Assembly (NCBI GenBank): GCA_026770575.1
Contig: MU657322.1
Coordinates: 35,420-47,911, forward strand
Length of the DNA stretch: 12,492 nucleotides
Direction of reading: 5' to 3'
Source: Pelagophyceae sp. CCMP2097
Taxonomy: Eukaryota; Sar; Pelagophyceae
Of the stretch, positions 1 through 5,898 are shown piece by piece. The first letter of the stretch is position 1. Each line of letters begins with the position of its first letter. Under the pieces are notes generated by a model. It was not told the origin of the DNA. It worked only from the letters and a program-made list of their open reading frames with translations, and did no database searches. The position numbers and the translations under genes were made by a program.

Positions 1-234
1 GTGAAACACACCCAATGCTAATAAGCCGAAAATACATTGACCTCGCACATAAAAATATGCAACTTGGGGCGCCTTGTCCGCGCTGACAGTGGAAGCTATG
101 GAGCTGATTTCGGTGCCATCGTACGGCCTCGTGTCCGGTCTCTGCGTAGCCCCCAAATATTTGCTCTAGGGGCACTGTGCGCCCCTACAAGACTTCCAAG
201 GCTGCTATGGTCGTAACTCGGTCAAATCGTCGAA

Positions 235-307
235 CGGTGTATACTCAATTGCGGCAGGAGGTAGCCATGGGCCTCCTCTAACCGGAATCAACCTTGAGTA
301 TACACCG
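235..307. repeat. Inverted repeat, 14-bp perfect arms with nested hairpin
   Basis: CGGTGTATACTCAA at 235-248 is the exact reverse complement of 294-307. The 45-base loop contains a second hairpin, AGGAGG (256-261) against CCTCCT (272-277), around a CCATGG centre. The result is a cruciform-like structure of 73 bp. No coding or RNA function is evident. It could be a small fold-back element or a regulatory palindrome. Confidence 0.8.
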
Positions 308-564
308 CTCTGACATTTTATCAAGAGGCGTGTCATTCCCGTGTGGGTGCTTCGTATAAAAAGCCAATACGTGCCTCTAGAGAGCCAAGAAGATGGGCCT
401 ATGCGTTGCCAACGCCATGCCACCGAACTTTAGAGCGGTTGCGAGCGTAATCATCCAAAAGCGCGTCCTATAGGACGCTCCATCATCCGCCATCAAATCG
501 TCACAATAATATCGCAATAAGTACCCGAAAATATAGGTGGCAATATACGATGTATAAAAATTTG

Positions 565-615
565 GGCACTGTATTATACTGTATTTGCATGTATATACAT
601 ATACGCTCGTATATG
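565..615. repeat. AT-rich palindromic tract
   Basis: The tract is built from GTATATAC-like steps and ends in a perfect 8-bp hairpin, CATATACG-CT-CGTATATG, at 598-615. Its left end, GGCACTGTATT (565-575), is the reverse complement of AATACAGTGCC at 1510-1520. The two AT-rich tracts near 0.6 and 1.5 kb may therefore be related in inverted orientation. Confidence 0.65.
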
Positions 616-620
616 CAATG

Positions 621-707
621 CGTAATGACCCGCTGGGGGCAAAAGGGGATTCACCGGATCATTATCCTTGGAGGTGATTGTGGGGCCCAGTATATATACC
701 GCAACGC
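621..707. repeat. 87-bp direct repeat, copy 1
   Basis: This segment matches 976-1062 at 85 of 87 positions by direct alignment. It starts CGTAATGACCCGCTGG and ends in TATATATACCGCAACGC. The flanking sequences differ, so this is a discrete repeated module. The copies start 355 bp apart in the same orientation, and no open frame is conserved across them. Confidence 0.88.
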
Positions 708-808
708 TCCCCCACACGCATACCGTAGGAACGGGAGGTTTAGCGTGGAGAAAGACAAAATACGATAATGCACCGGGCCTTGGTCCGGCTCCGGTGGCGG
801 CCTTACTG

Positions 809-860
809 CAGGTCTTGAACCTGTTGCCGCGGGGCGGGCTTACTGCGTGTCTTGGACACG
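809..860 (-). repeat. Two-copy 37-bp repeat with covarying hairpins
   Basis: Two similar hairpins lie 37 bp apart. On the plus strand the first pairs CAGGT (809-813) with ACCTG (819-823), and the second pairs CGTGT (846-850) with ACACG (856-860). Both are preceded by CTTACTG. Two base pairs differ between copies and both stay complementary (A-T to G-C, and G-C to T-A). On the minus strand the loops read TTCAAGA and TCCAAGA, which resemble a tRNA T-loop. The arrangement suggests that structure matters, but two copies are weak evidence. Confidence 0.6.
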
Positions 861-911
861 TGACCGCTGGGGAGTGGAGGCTTACCAGGGTAACACTCGC
901 CAAAAATCGAG

Positions 912-996
912 TGCCCCCTGCGGGAATCGAACCCGAGACTATTCGCAAGTCATTGTGTACGTGGGCCCATTAACCCGTAATGACCCGCTGGGGGCA
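912..996 (-). other. tRNA-like structure, probably not a working tRNA
   Basis: On the minus strand TGCCCCC (996-990) can pair over 7 bp with GGGGGCA (918-912), like an acceptor stem. A T-arm-like hairpin, CGGG-TTCGATT-CCCG, lies at 935-921 and contains GGTTCGATTCC, which matches the Pol III B-box consensus. The remaining 53 bases do not fold into normal D and anticodon arms. The best anticodon-like loop, TGCGAAT, has G where T33 is required, and an extra base follows the T-stem. It is more likely a decayed tRNA, a tRNA-derived repeat (SINE-like) or coincidence. The acceptor-like 5' end falls inside copy 2 of the 87-bp repeat. Confidence 0.25.
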
Positions 997-1062
997 AAAG
1001 GAGATTCACCGGATCATTATCCTTGGAGGTGATTGTGGGGCCCGGTATATATACCGCAACGC
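976..1062. repeat. 87-bp direct repeat, copy 2
   Basis: This is the second copy of the module at 621-707, differing at two positions (GGGGATTC against GGAGATTC, and GCCCAG against GCCCGG). On the minus strand its first 21 bases supply the acceptor-like end of the tRNA-like structure at 912-996. The T-arm-like part of that structure lies outside the repeat. Confidence 0.88.
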
Positions 1063-1455
1063 AATGTATTTAGACTTATTAATTTTTACATCGCGCAAAC
1101 GGCCGCATAGGTGCGTGGCGTCGAGGCGAGAATCCGATGCGTTTTTAAAGCGGATCGGTTAGCTCCTGGGGGCTAAAAAGTAAAATATAATTTAGGAGGC
1201 TAGTCGGGGGTCCCTGGTTGGGGGTCCCTAGTTGGGGTTCAGCGCTCCATGTCCACTAAAATCCCTGGAGGGGTCGATTTAAGGCTAGCTAAGGGGTTGT
1301 GTCCACCCAGACCACCAGCCGCTCCAGGGCGGAGTCCATCGCGGACCGATTCGCGGTCCAGCGACGACCGAAACGCTGTAATTTCCCAGGGCTTGTACCC
1401 AAATATCAATATACACGACTGTATAAATTGCTGTCCAAAAAAATAATATTTTGGT
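1063..1455. other. No gene recognised
   Basis: Only short frames of about 60 codons occur, with no recognisable motifs. The one clear structure is the 14-bp tandem repeat at 1204-1237. Confidence 0.5.
1204..1237. repeat. 14-bp tandem repeat, about 2.4 copies
   Basis: The unit TTGGGGGTCCCTAG repeats at 1204, 1218 and, partially, 1232, with small differences. It is a short G-rich minisatellite with no associated gene. Confidence 0.75.
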
Positions 1456-1518
1456 CACTGTATATACATGTATAATACTGTATATACATATACTGTATAT
1501 ACAAAACAAAATACAGTG
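1456..1518. repeat. AT-rich fold-back with ACTGTATATAC repeats
   Basis: The tract starts CACTGTAT and ends ATACAGTG, an 8-bp inverted pair, and contains several ACTGTATATACA-type units. Such short AT-rich fold-backs can be remnants of small non-autonomous elements or simple-sequence expansion. No coding potential is seen. Confidence 0.65.
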
Positions 1519-1659
1519 CCACCTATACCCGAAAAGGAGTTTATTAGTTACCCAAAGGCTCAATGAGCCTGTATTTTCGGCTTATTACGAACAAAAACTC
1601 TGTCTCCTTGTTTTACAGTGTCCCGGGAGCCATGGTATCTGATCGCTGAAACCTTTAAG

Positions 1660-1701
1660 TCCAACGTAACTTGTTATCCTAACATAACAAGTTACGTTGG
1701 A
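1660..1701. repeat. Perfect 18-bp hairpin
   Basis: TCCAACGTAACTTGTTAT at 1660-1677 is the exact reverse complement of 1684-1701, with a 6-base loop CCTAAC. Pairing stops abruptly at both ends. An 18-bp uninterrupted stem is very unlikely by chance. It lies in a stretch without a gene, so it could be a small fold-back element, a structured RNA or a protein-binding palindrome. It lacks a T-run, so nothing marks it as a terminator. Confidence 0.85.
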
Positions 1702-1734
1702 ACATCCTTTTCGCGATCACACCGTTCTTCCATC

Positions 1735-1751
1735 GGCTTCCTACGGGAGCC
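1735..1751. repeat. GC hairpin family, copy 1
   Basis: GGCTTCCTACGGGAGCC forms a 7-bp stem (one G-T pair) around a 3-base loop and is followed by TGGGAA. Close relatives with the same trailing TGGAA lie at 5625-5641 and 6079-6095. This marks a dispersed hairpin family. Confidence 0.75.
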
Positions 1752-2030
1752 TGGGAAGTGCGTGCCAAGTTCTGGGGCAGGTGCGGCGTCTCTAGCTCCA
1801 AAACTGCGTTTTAAGAGTCACGCGCCCGCGCTTCGACGCGGCGTGTTGGCTCCGTAGTCGCTACCATTCACGCGGGTGGATTGTCAACGATAGTGCGAAT
1901 ACATCCCGCACCGACGATTTGGCACTTATTGACATCAGCGGATATATCATTTTAGCCGCGGGGCCTACTGCACAGGCTTCTGGTGGACTTTAGTTAGAAC
2001 TCAATTTGAATTCGATAAGTACCTTTTGAA
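1752..2030. other. No gene recognised
   Basis: No coding frame or structured repeat is convincing between the GC hairpin at 1735-1751 and the possible start codon at 2031. Confidence 0.45.
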
Positions 2031-2444
2031 ATGTCCGTCGCATATTCGCCCAAAAAAGTTAAGCGGCCTAGGATGTGGACCCGCAGCGGGGTCCGCTCGT
2101 ACCATCATAAGCAACCCAATCGCGCAGATGGTACCGTAGTCGCCGATAACAGTGTAGCCGCCGACGACGGCGTAGCCGCCTATAGCTGCGTAGCCGCCTA
2201 TAGCTGCGTAGCCGCCGATTGCGGCGTAGCCGCCGAAGGCGACGTTGCCGCCTATAGCGTAGCCGTCTATTGCGGCGTAGCCGCCGAAGACGGCTCAGCC
2301 GCCGAAGGCGGCATTGCCGCCAAAACAGCCTTGCTTCCTTCTACGACGATCACGCCTGTGGTTGCCCTGCCTCCTCTGGCGGCGCAGCCGTTGGATGCCA
2401 CGCATCCTCTGTTTGCGCTAATACCACGTTCGTTTCTTTTTTGA
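2031..2444 (+). CDS. Doubtful 137-residue alanine-rich repeat protein
   Basis: An open frame runs from ATG at 2031 (A at -3) to TGA at 2442-2444. I recognise no family. Its centre, about residues 36-97, is a run of six-residue units such as VAAYSC, VAADCG and VAAEDG, encoded by an 18-bp DNA repeat. One unit is shortened by exactly 3 bp, so the frame survives, which mildly favours coding. Against this, neighbouring frames on both strands are also open across the repeat, and related degenerate repeats near 3464-3590 are not in an open frame. It may be a minisatellite that happens to lie in an open frame. Confidence 0.2.
   Translation: MSVAYSPKKVKRPRMWTRSGVRSYHHKQPNRADGTVVADNSVAADDGVAAYSCVAAYSCVAADCGVAAEGDVAAYSVAVYCGVAAEDGSAAEGGIAAKTALLPSTTITPVVALPPLAAQPLDATHPLFALIPRSFLF
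2136..2321. repeat. 18-bp tandem repeat, about 10 copies
   Basis: The unit is GTAGCCGCCTATAGCTGC with variants. Units start at 2136, 2154, 2172, 2190, 2208, 2226, 2244, 2259, 2277, 2295 and 2313. All are 18 bp except the 15-bp unit at 2244. The two units at 2172 and 2190 are identical, which indicates recent local duplication. Confidence 0.9.
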
Positions 2445-3025
2445 CGTCTCAGTATCACGTGAGGTTGCTTATAGTTTCTTCACCTCTTCGCAAGCGCCAA
2501 TTCCTTTTGCGCCCATCTCTTCGTAAGTCACATGCACCTTGAGGGCATTTATATCTTAGTAATAGGTACCGTTTGAGGACCTACAAGTCCGTCCGTATCG
2601 CGCACGTGTTTGTTCTTTTGTGTTTACTTCCTTTCATTCACCACATCTTCATCAGGCAAACGCACCCGATAACTCTATGTCCATGATCATGGGCGAGTCT
2701 ATAGGCCCGAAAACGCACGTTTAAGACGTTTCTCAGCGTTTTCTTACTTAGCACCTACAAAAGCTGATGCGTGTTCGTGCCGTCAAGCGCTTCCTGCGCA
2801 TCGTCCTGGCGCATGAAGTTGCGTCTCCACATACGCCACAGAAACCGTTCACTCGACCTTTTAATAGGCGCATCAGTCCAAATCAAATCAGCCTCCAATG
2901 ACGTTTACATTTCTTTAGGTCCGTTCTGGTTTTCTCGTGAGATTTAATTGTTTTTTTATTGTTTTTCAATCAAGTCCAAGTTATCGACCAAAAGGGCAAT
3001 GCATTTTAGCGATGTCCTATCGACC
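2445..3025. other. No gene recognised
   Basis: Only short chance frames occur. The left arm of an inverted pair lies at 2875-2893. Nothing else could be supported. Confidence 0.45.
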
Positions 3026-3214
3026 CTATCGACCGGAAAGTGTAGGAGGCCTAGCTCGAGGGAGGTTTTACGACGGTCACATGGGAGGCGCCCCCCCATG
3101 TCATCGTCGAAAGACCTCTCTCTAGCTAGGCCTCCTACACTTTACGGTCGATAGTCTTTTGGCAGGATGTTCGCCCAAAAAAAATTGCCAAAAACGGCTG
3201 ATCTAATTTGGACT
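2875..3214. repeat. Outer inverted pair around the 129-bp fold-back
   Basis: AGTCCAAATCAAATCAGCC at 2875-2893 matches the reverse complement of 3196-3214 at 17 of 19 positions. The pair brackets the long fold-back at 3026-3154, though not symmetrically. The 340-bp unit could be a nested fold-back element, or the pairing could be incidental. Confidence 0.5.
3026..3154. repeat. 129-bp fold-back element
   Basis: The left half (3026-3089) matches the reverse complement of the right half (3091-3154) at 55 of 64 positions. The outer 30 bp, with the core GTGTAGGAGGCCTAGCT, is nearly perfect. This structure covers almost its whole length, as in fold-back or MITE-type elements. CTATCGACC occurs twice in tandem at the left edge (3017-3034). 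I could not define a target-site duplication, and no transposase frame is inside. Confidence 0.82.
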
Positions 3215-3238
3215 GGCATGTTGTAGCGCTCTGCAAAC

Positions 3239-3292
3239 GCCTCCGTGTGCTAAACTATCGCCGAAATTTACCTCCGAAACCCGATTATCGCT
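3239..3292. repeat. 54-bp direct repeat, copy 1
   Basis: This matches 3654-3707 at 46 of 54 positions and contains CTAAACTATCGCCGAAAT and a second TATCGCT. The second copy ends 16 bp before the TIR element at 3724. A looser relative with TATCGCTAAA motifs follows that element near 4289-4335. Confidence 0.8.
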
Positions 3293-3337
3293 AAAAGGAC
3301 CCTAAAAAGGCTGCATTCGCTCTTAAGCAACGCCCTT

Positions 3338-3399
3338 AGAAAGGCGCCCTTGAGAAGGCGCCCTTCAGAGGGCTTACTTACCCCCTACGGGGGCCCCTG
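3338..3399. repeat. Cluster of GC hairpins
   Basis: Three CGCCCTT units in a row (CTTAGAAAGG, CTTGAGAAGG and CTTCAGAGGG forms) lead into CCCCCTACGGGGG (3381-3393), a 5-bp stem on a 3-base loop, followed by CCCCTGT. The same order of CGCCCTTCAGAGGGC, CCCCCTACGGGGG and CCCCTGT recurs at 4375-4412. A partial form recurs at 6039-6055. Confidence 0.75.
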
Positions 3400-3463
3400 T
3401 ATTTTCCCAACTACCCGCGTACTTCTGTGGTGCGTGTAATGACTCCGTGGCCTATCCTCCTCT

Positions 3464-3590
3464 TGCGGCGCAGCCGCCGGGGGCGTATAAACTGCCGTAG
3501 GCGGCGCAGCCGTCGAAAGCAGCCCAGCCTCCTCTGATAGCGCAGCCTTCTCTTGCTGCGCAGCCGCTGGTGGCGGCTAAGCTTACTCGC
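3464..3590. repeat. Degenerate relatives of the 18-bp GCAGCCGCC repeat
   Basis: Several GCGCAGCCGCC or GCGCAGCCTTC units occur at roughly 18-bp spacing. They resemble those at 2136-2321 and the GGCGCAGCCGTTGG unit near 2381. They are not within one open frame. They show that this repeat is a dispersed family rather than a feature of one gene. Confidence 0.55.
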
Positions 3591-3653
3591 CTCGGCCTAT
3601 GCAACGCAATCGTGCTTAAACCGTTCATGGCACCTTTAATAGCGCATGCAACA

Positions 3654-3707
3654 GCCTCCGTATACTAAACTATCGCCGAAATCTGCCTCTGAAAATCGAT
3701 TATCGTT
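3654..3707. repeat. 54-bp direct repeat, copy 2
   Basis: This is the partner of 3239-3292. It sits immediately left of TIR element copy 1, so this element may have inserted beside or into an older repeat. Confidence 0.8.
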
Positions 3708-3723
3708 ATAAATCATGACCCTC

Positions 3724-4279
3724 TACAAGGGGTATCGGCGATAAAGCCGATCTCAATGGACGCAAGTTTGTGCCTCCCAGAGGCCGCCTGCGGGAGTGGG
3801 CGTGGTCGCTATGGGCCTCCCTGCCCCCCGGGGTGTCCGTGACATGATCAGCCTCGAGGAGGGCGCCTTGCAAGGGCGTGAACAAGCGTTTCCCCCAATA
3901 TTTTGGACTTGATAAAATCTTTATATGCCTCTTTACCTTGATTTTGAACCGATTTTGCCTCCGTATTGCGAAGGTTCGGGCCCGGCTGACCATTGCAGGA
4001 TCGCAGGAATCGAAATTCTGGCTATGTGACGGGGCGGGTCCATACGTACTGGGGTGGTATTTGACCGGTCCTATAAGATTGCCGCGAGTGGCGCTTCACA
4101 CGAGCCAAAACAGACGTTCAGATTTTTAGTTTGAGGTTTTTTTACAAACAATTTCTATAGGATCGGGCATCATGGGACTCAGCGCGACGTCCTCTATCAC
4201 TCCCAACAGAGCCAAACTCCAACCGACGAAAACTGCAATGGACAGAAAGTCCTCGGCGTCATAAGCGAAACCCCTTGTA
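3724..4279. mobile_element. TIR element, copy 1 (MITE-like, 556 bp)
   Basis: The unit begins TACAAGGGG (3724-3732) and ends CCCCTTGTA (4271-4279). The terminal 28 bases starting at the C before the TA match as inverted repeats at 22 positions. The whole length aligns with 5220-5898 with short indels, at roughly four bases in five by eye. Ends reading TA-CAAGGGG fit TA target duplications, as made by Tc1/mariner-type transposases. That assignment is inference. No transposase frame is present; short frames such as 3878-4129 are not conserved as proteins. A non-autonomous element is the simplest reading, and a segmental duplication with palindromic ends is the alternative. Confidence 0.65.
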
Positions 4280-4374
4280 GAAACCCGAACTATCGCTAAA
4301 TATGACAAAAATTCCCAGAACCCCCGTTTATCGCTAAAACTCAAAAATAAATAAATACAGGCGCCCTTAGGTAT

Positions 4375-4412
4375 GCGCCCTTCAGAGGGCTTACCCCCTA
4401 CGGGGGCCCCTG
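4375..4412. repeat. GC hairpin cluster, second copy
   Basis: GCGCCCTTCAGAGGGC is followed by TTA, then CCCCCTACGGGGG (4394-4406), then CCCCTGT. This is the same order as at 3355-3399 but without the extra ACTT. GGCGCCCTTAGGTA units flank it on both sides (near 4360 and 4447). Confidence 0.75.
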
Positions 4413-4670
4413 TGACTATAAACTCTAACCCTTTAAAAAACCCACAGGCGCCCTTAGGTAGGCGCACAAAAAACAGCGATGACTGTTCCTGACAACCTCA
4501 AGCGCCGCACCTCGTCCTCCTGAGCGCGGGCGCACCTCGCGACCTCGTTCACCGGAGCCAGGCGCACGTGCTCCGGGCAGTCCCCAAACCCCGAACTCTC
4601 CCGTGGCCCTGGGGCGGTTTTGCCCTTTCCCTGCAGCTGTTTTACCTCACCGCTTAGGCGTCCGGCGCAA

Positions 4671-4846
4671 CGCGGACCCGGCGCTCGGCCTCGACCTGCA
4701 CCGCCTGGACCCGCGCGTGCCCATGCCGCCCGGCGGCGCCGTGCGGACTCTGCGCTAAGCCTCGACCTGCACCGCCTGGACCCGCTCGTGTCCATGCCGC
4801 CCGACAGCGTCGTGCGGACCCGGCGCCCGGCCTCGACCTGCACCGC
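4671..4846. repeat. 71-bp tandem repeat, about 2.4 copies
   Basis: GCCTCGACCTGCACCGC starts at 4688, 4759 and 4830, giving a strict 71-bp period. The units also share CATGCCGCCCG and CGTGCGGAC blocks. Since 71 is not a multiple of three, successive units fall into different frames, which argues against a repeated protein domain. Confidence 0.85.
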
Positions 4847-5516
4847 GGCGGGCACTACTTCCCCCTCTCCACCGCGCACCACTTCCAACCAAATCGGCCA
4901 CGCCCCTCGCGCACCCACAATATGCTGGAAAGGTTTAGCCAGCCATCGCGCTCCGCCCGCAATATGTGGACGGCGCACGAGAAAATCGCTGTTCGCTTTG
5001 GAACTGAGCCACCGGCGAGAACCGCTGCGTGTACCTGAGCACCCCACACTGCCCATCGAAATCGCCCAGTGAGATAGAACGGTCTGCGTCCTCGTGACTC
5101 TCGACCACTATCTCCCTGCGAGCGCCGCCGATCTGCATGGGAGATGCACACTGCACTCAATGTCGCTTTCCGGAATATAAATTAAAACCCTCATGCCCTC
5201 AGGCGCCCTTCAGAGGGAGTACAAGGGAGATCGGCGATGAAACCGGGCTCAAGTGACGCAAAGTTTTGGCTCTCGGAGGCCGCCCGCGGGCGTGGGCGTG
5301 GTCGCTATGGGCTTCCCTACCCCCCCGGGTGTCCGTGAAATGATCAGCCGCGTGGAGGGCGCCTTGCAAGGGCGCGAACAAGCGCTTCCCCCAATATAAT
5401 GGACTCGATAAAATCTTTATTTGCCTTCTTACCTTGATTTTGACTTGATTTTGCCTCCTCTATCGGAAAGGTTCGGGCCCGGCTGCCTATCGCAGGACCT
5501 CAAGGATCGAAATTCT

Positions 5517-5601
5517 GGCGACGTGCCAGTTCCGGAATTTGCACCAGAACAAAAGTCGATTCAAACGACTTTTTTTAGGCGATTATTTTAGGCGACGTGC
5601 C
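5517..5601. repeat. 74-bp duplication-bounded insert inside TIR copy 2
   Basis: GGCGACGTGCC occurs at 5517-5527 and again at 5591-5601, bracketing sequence absent from copy 1. Inside is a hairpin, AAAAGTCG (5551-5558) and CGACTTTT (5566-5573), running into a seven-T tract. GCACCAG (5541-5547) also pairs with CTGGTGC (5602-5608). The insert could be a small element with a target duplication, or a slippage product. Confidence 0.6.
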
Positions 5602-5624
5602 CTGGTGCTAATACACACTAATTC

Positions 5625-5641
5625 GGCTCTCTTCGGGAGCC
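5625..5641. repeat. GC hairpin family, copy 2
   Basis: GGCTCTCTTCGGGAGCC, followed by TGGAA, lies at the right edge of the extra sequence in TIR copy 2. It is nearly identical to 6079-6095. Its absence from copy 1 suggests it arrived with the insertion. Confidence 0.8.
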
Positions 5642-5898
5642 TGGAATATGGGCGGGTCCATACGGCACTGGGGTGGTATATGACCGATCCTGTACGATTG
5701 CCGCGAGTGGCGCTTCAGACGAGCCAAAACTGACGTTTTTATTTTCAGTTTGAGCGTTTTAAACAGACAATTTCTACAGGATCGGGCATCGTGGGACTCA
5801 GCGCGACGTCCTCTACCACCCCCAACAGGAGCGAAACAGCCCCCGACGAACGCTGCAATTGGCAGAAAGTCCTTGGGGTTATAACCGATCCCCTTGTA

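Larger units (their letters stand above)
1..620. other. No gene recognised; palindrome-bearing intergenic DNA
   Basis: No open frame here reads like a protein. The longest, 72 codons on the minus strand at 205-423, runs straight through the hairpin at 235-307 and is probably chance. The segment has mixed base composition and becomes AT-rich towards its right end (about 540-617). The structures that can be supported are listed separately. Confidence 0.5.
4280..5219. other. Inter-element region, no gene recognised
   Basis: The left part (4280-4470) is AT-rich with TATCGCTAAA motifs and a copy of the GC hairpin cluster. The right part (4490-5160) turns GC-rich and contains the 71-bp tandem repeat. 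Opposed open frames at 4620-5072 (plus) and 4454-5056 (minus) overlap almost entirely and pass through a repeat whose period breaks the frame. I do not call either a gene. Confidence 0.5.
5220..5898. mobile_element. TIR element, copy 2 (679 bp, with insertion)
   Basis: This has the same ends as copy 1: TACAAGGGA (5220-5228) and CCCCTTGTA (5890-5898). The first and last roughly 20 bases are imperfect inverted repeats (TACAAGGG-ATCGG). It is collinear with 3724-4279 except for about 120 extra bases around 5520-5648. Its right end lies about 250 bp upstream of the likely start codon at 6153. The minus-strand peptide LGVxEDVALSPxMPDPxEIVC is readable in both copies near their right ends, but the frame is broken further in. 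Any coding role would be degenerate. Confidence 0.65.

Noticed and set aside
912..996. Functional tRNA gene on the minus strand
   Set aside because: Only the acceptor-like and T-arm-like parts fit. There is no proper D-arm or anticodon arm with T33, so it is kept only as a low-confidence tRNA-like feature.
4126..4280. Transposase remnant encoded on the minus strand of the TIR elements
   Set aside because: A peptide of about 25 residues is shared by the two copies, but it matches no transposase motif I know and the frame is broken in copy 2. Nucleotide similarity alone explains it.
4454..5072. Opposed open frames of 200 (minus) and 150 (plus) codons
   Set aside because: They overlap each other almost completely and cross a 71-bp repeat that does not keep frame. 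No domain is recognisable.
5551..5577. Rho-independent terminator (8-bp hairpin followed by seven Ts)
   Set aside because: The setting looks eukaryotic, no gene ends just upstream, and the hairpin lies in an insertion inside a repeat element.
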